DNA from: DASPXY01 sp038227745
GTDB lineage: Bacteria; Planctomycetota; Planctomycetia; Gemmatales; Gemmataceae
Length of the DNA stretch: 5,035 nucleotides
Assembly: GCA_038227745.1 (NCBI GenBank)
Contig: JBBRPS010000732.1
Coordinates: 1 to 5,035 of the forward strand
Direction: 5' to 3'
Shown here one piece after another: positions 4,647-5,035 of this stretch. Positions within the stretch are counted from its first letter, which is position 1, and every line of letters begins with the position of its first letter. A program made the position numbers and the translations under genes. The notes below the pieces were generated by a model. The model had not been told where the DNA came from, did no database searches, and worked only from the letters and a program-made list of their open reading frames with translations.

Positions 4647-5035
4647 CTACCGCAGTCCCGCCTTCGCCGCCGCGGCCGGGTCGATCCGCCGCAGCGCCGC
4701 GGCCGCCGCCTGGCGCACCGCGTTCTCCTCGTCGCGCAGCGCCTCCAGCAGCGCCGGCACGGCCGCCTTCGCCCCCGCCCCAATGTCGCCCAGCACCTCC
4801 GCCGCACGCTTGCGGACCGAGGCGCTCTTGCTGTCCAGCCCCGCCATCGCCACCTTCAGCAGCTTCTCTTTCGCGGCCGGTGCCGCCGACACCCACAGCG
4901 CACGAGTCGCACGGAGCCGGACGCTCTCGTCGCTGTCTGTCAACGCCTCGCCGAGCCGCGCCAGCGCCTCCTTCGACGGCGGCAGCTTGCCGAGCGCCTC
5001 CGCGGCCAGCGCACGCACCTTCGCGTCCTCGTCGC
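4647..5035 (-). CDS. HEAT-repeat protein, C-terminal part (runs off the window)
   Basis: Only the C-terminal ~129 residues are in the window; the frame stays open to the right edge. The sequence is built of HEAT-like helical pairs. Their second helices are marked by V-R-x-x-A-A-x-x-x-L: KVRALAAEALGKL at the edge, SVRLRATRALWV, SVRKRAAEVLGDIG and AVRQAAAAALRRID, spaced 32-35 residues apart. Between them are A-V-P-A-L-L-E-A-L-type first helices. HEAT arrays form curved scaffolds for protein-protein binding, and in planctomycetes they often end large multidomain or secreted proteins. The end IDPAAAAKAGLR is a usual closing. The GTG at about 5018 that could look like a start is an ordinary Val codon inside a repeat (DAKVRAL), so the true start lies outside. 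Function cannot be set without the N-terminal part. Confidence 0.85.
   Translation of the reverse strand, partial: DEDAKVRALAAEALGKLPPSKEALARLGEALTDSDESVRLRATRALWVSAAPAAKEKLLKVAMAGLDSKSASVRKRAAEVLGDIGAGAKAAVPALLEALRDEENAVRQAAAAALRRIDPAAAAKAGLR

Noticed and set aside
4147..4896. Minus-strand frame across the ArsC-like and HEAT genes
   Set aside because: It spans two genes in the wrong frame, crosses the intergenic hairpin and has low-complexity Gly/Arg sequence.

Overview
The window is GC-rich, and its gene content looks planctomycete, probably Gemmataceae-like. It has a GYF_2 (DUF4339) domain protein, a C-terminal HEAT-repeat array, an Rpn/PD-(D/E)XK-type protein with an L-[ST]-P-E-E/Q tail, and C-rich palindromic intergenic repeats. 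This placement is inference from family recall; there is no rRNA or other phylogenetic marker.

Layout. Positions 1-430 are mostly non-coding, with a 46-nt palindrome at the edge and two degenerate C-rich repeats. A GYF_2 frame (431-1096, +) follows. Its recognisable part ends near 803, where the frame runs into repeats with the core TGGTGTCAG (808-887). Next is an Rpn-like nuclease-family gene (1054-1830, +). A 40-nt hairpin (1857-1896) carries the same repeat and separates that gene from a convergent XRE-type HTH gene (1929-2480, -). A short frame with coding-like composition (2464-2598, -) overlaps the 5' end of the HTH gene. Positions 2599-2865 are intergenic and hold an 80-nt hairpin (2735-2814).

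The right half is ordinary core-like sequence. An HI0933/YhiN-type flavoprotein (2866-4098, -) is divergent from an ArsC/low-molecular-weight phosphatase-like gene (4207-4614, +). A small GC-rich hairpin separates the latter from the 3' part of a convergent HEAT-repeat protein that continues past the window (4647-5035, -).

The genes do not form one clear pathway. The most interesting part is 808-1896, where near-identical TGGTGTCAG repeats bracket the Rpn-like gene in direct orientation, an inverted copy closes the right end, and the left repeat sits inside the GYF frame. This looks like a small repeat-bounded unit or a hot-spot of REP-like elements. No transposase is encoded in the window, so mobility is inferred and not shown.
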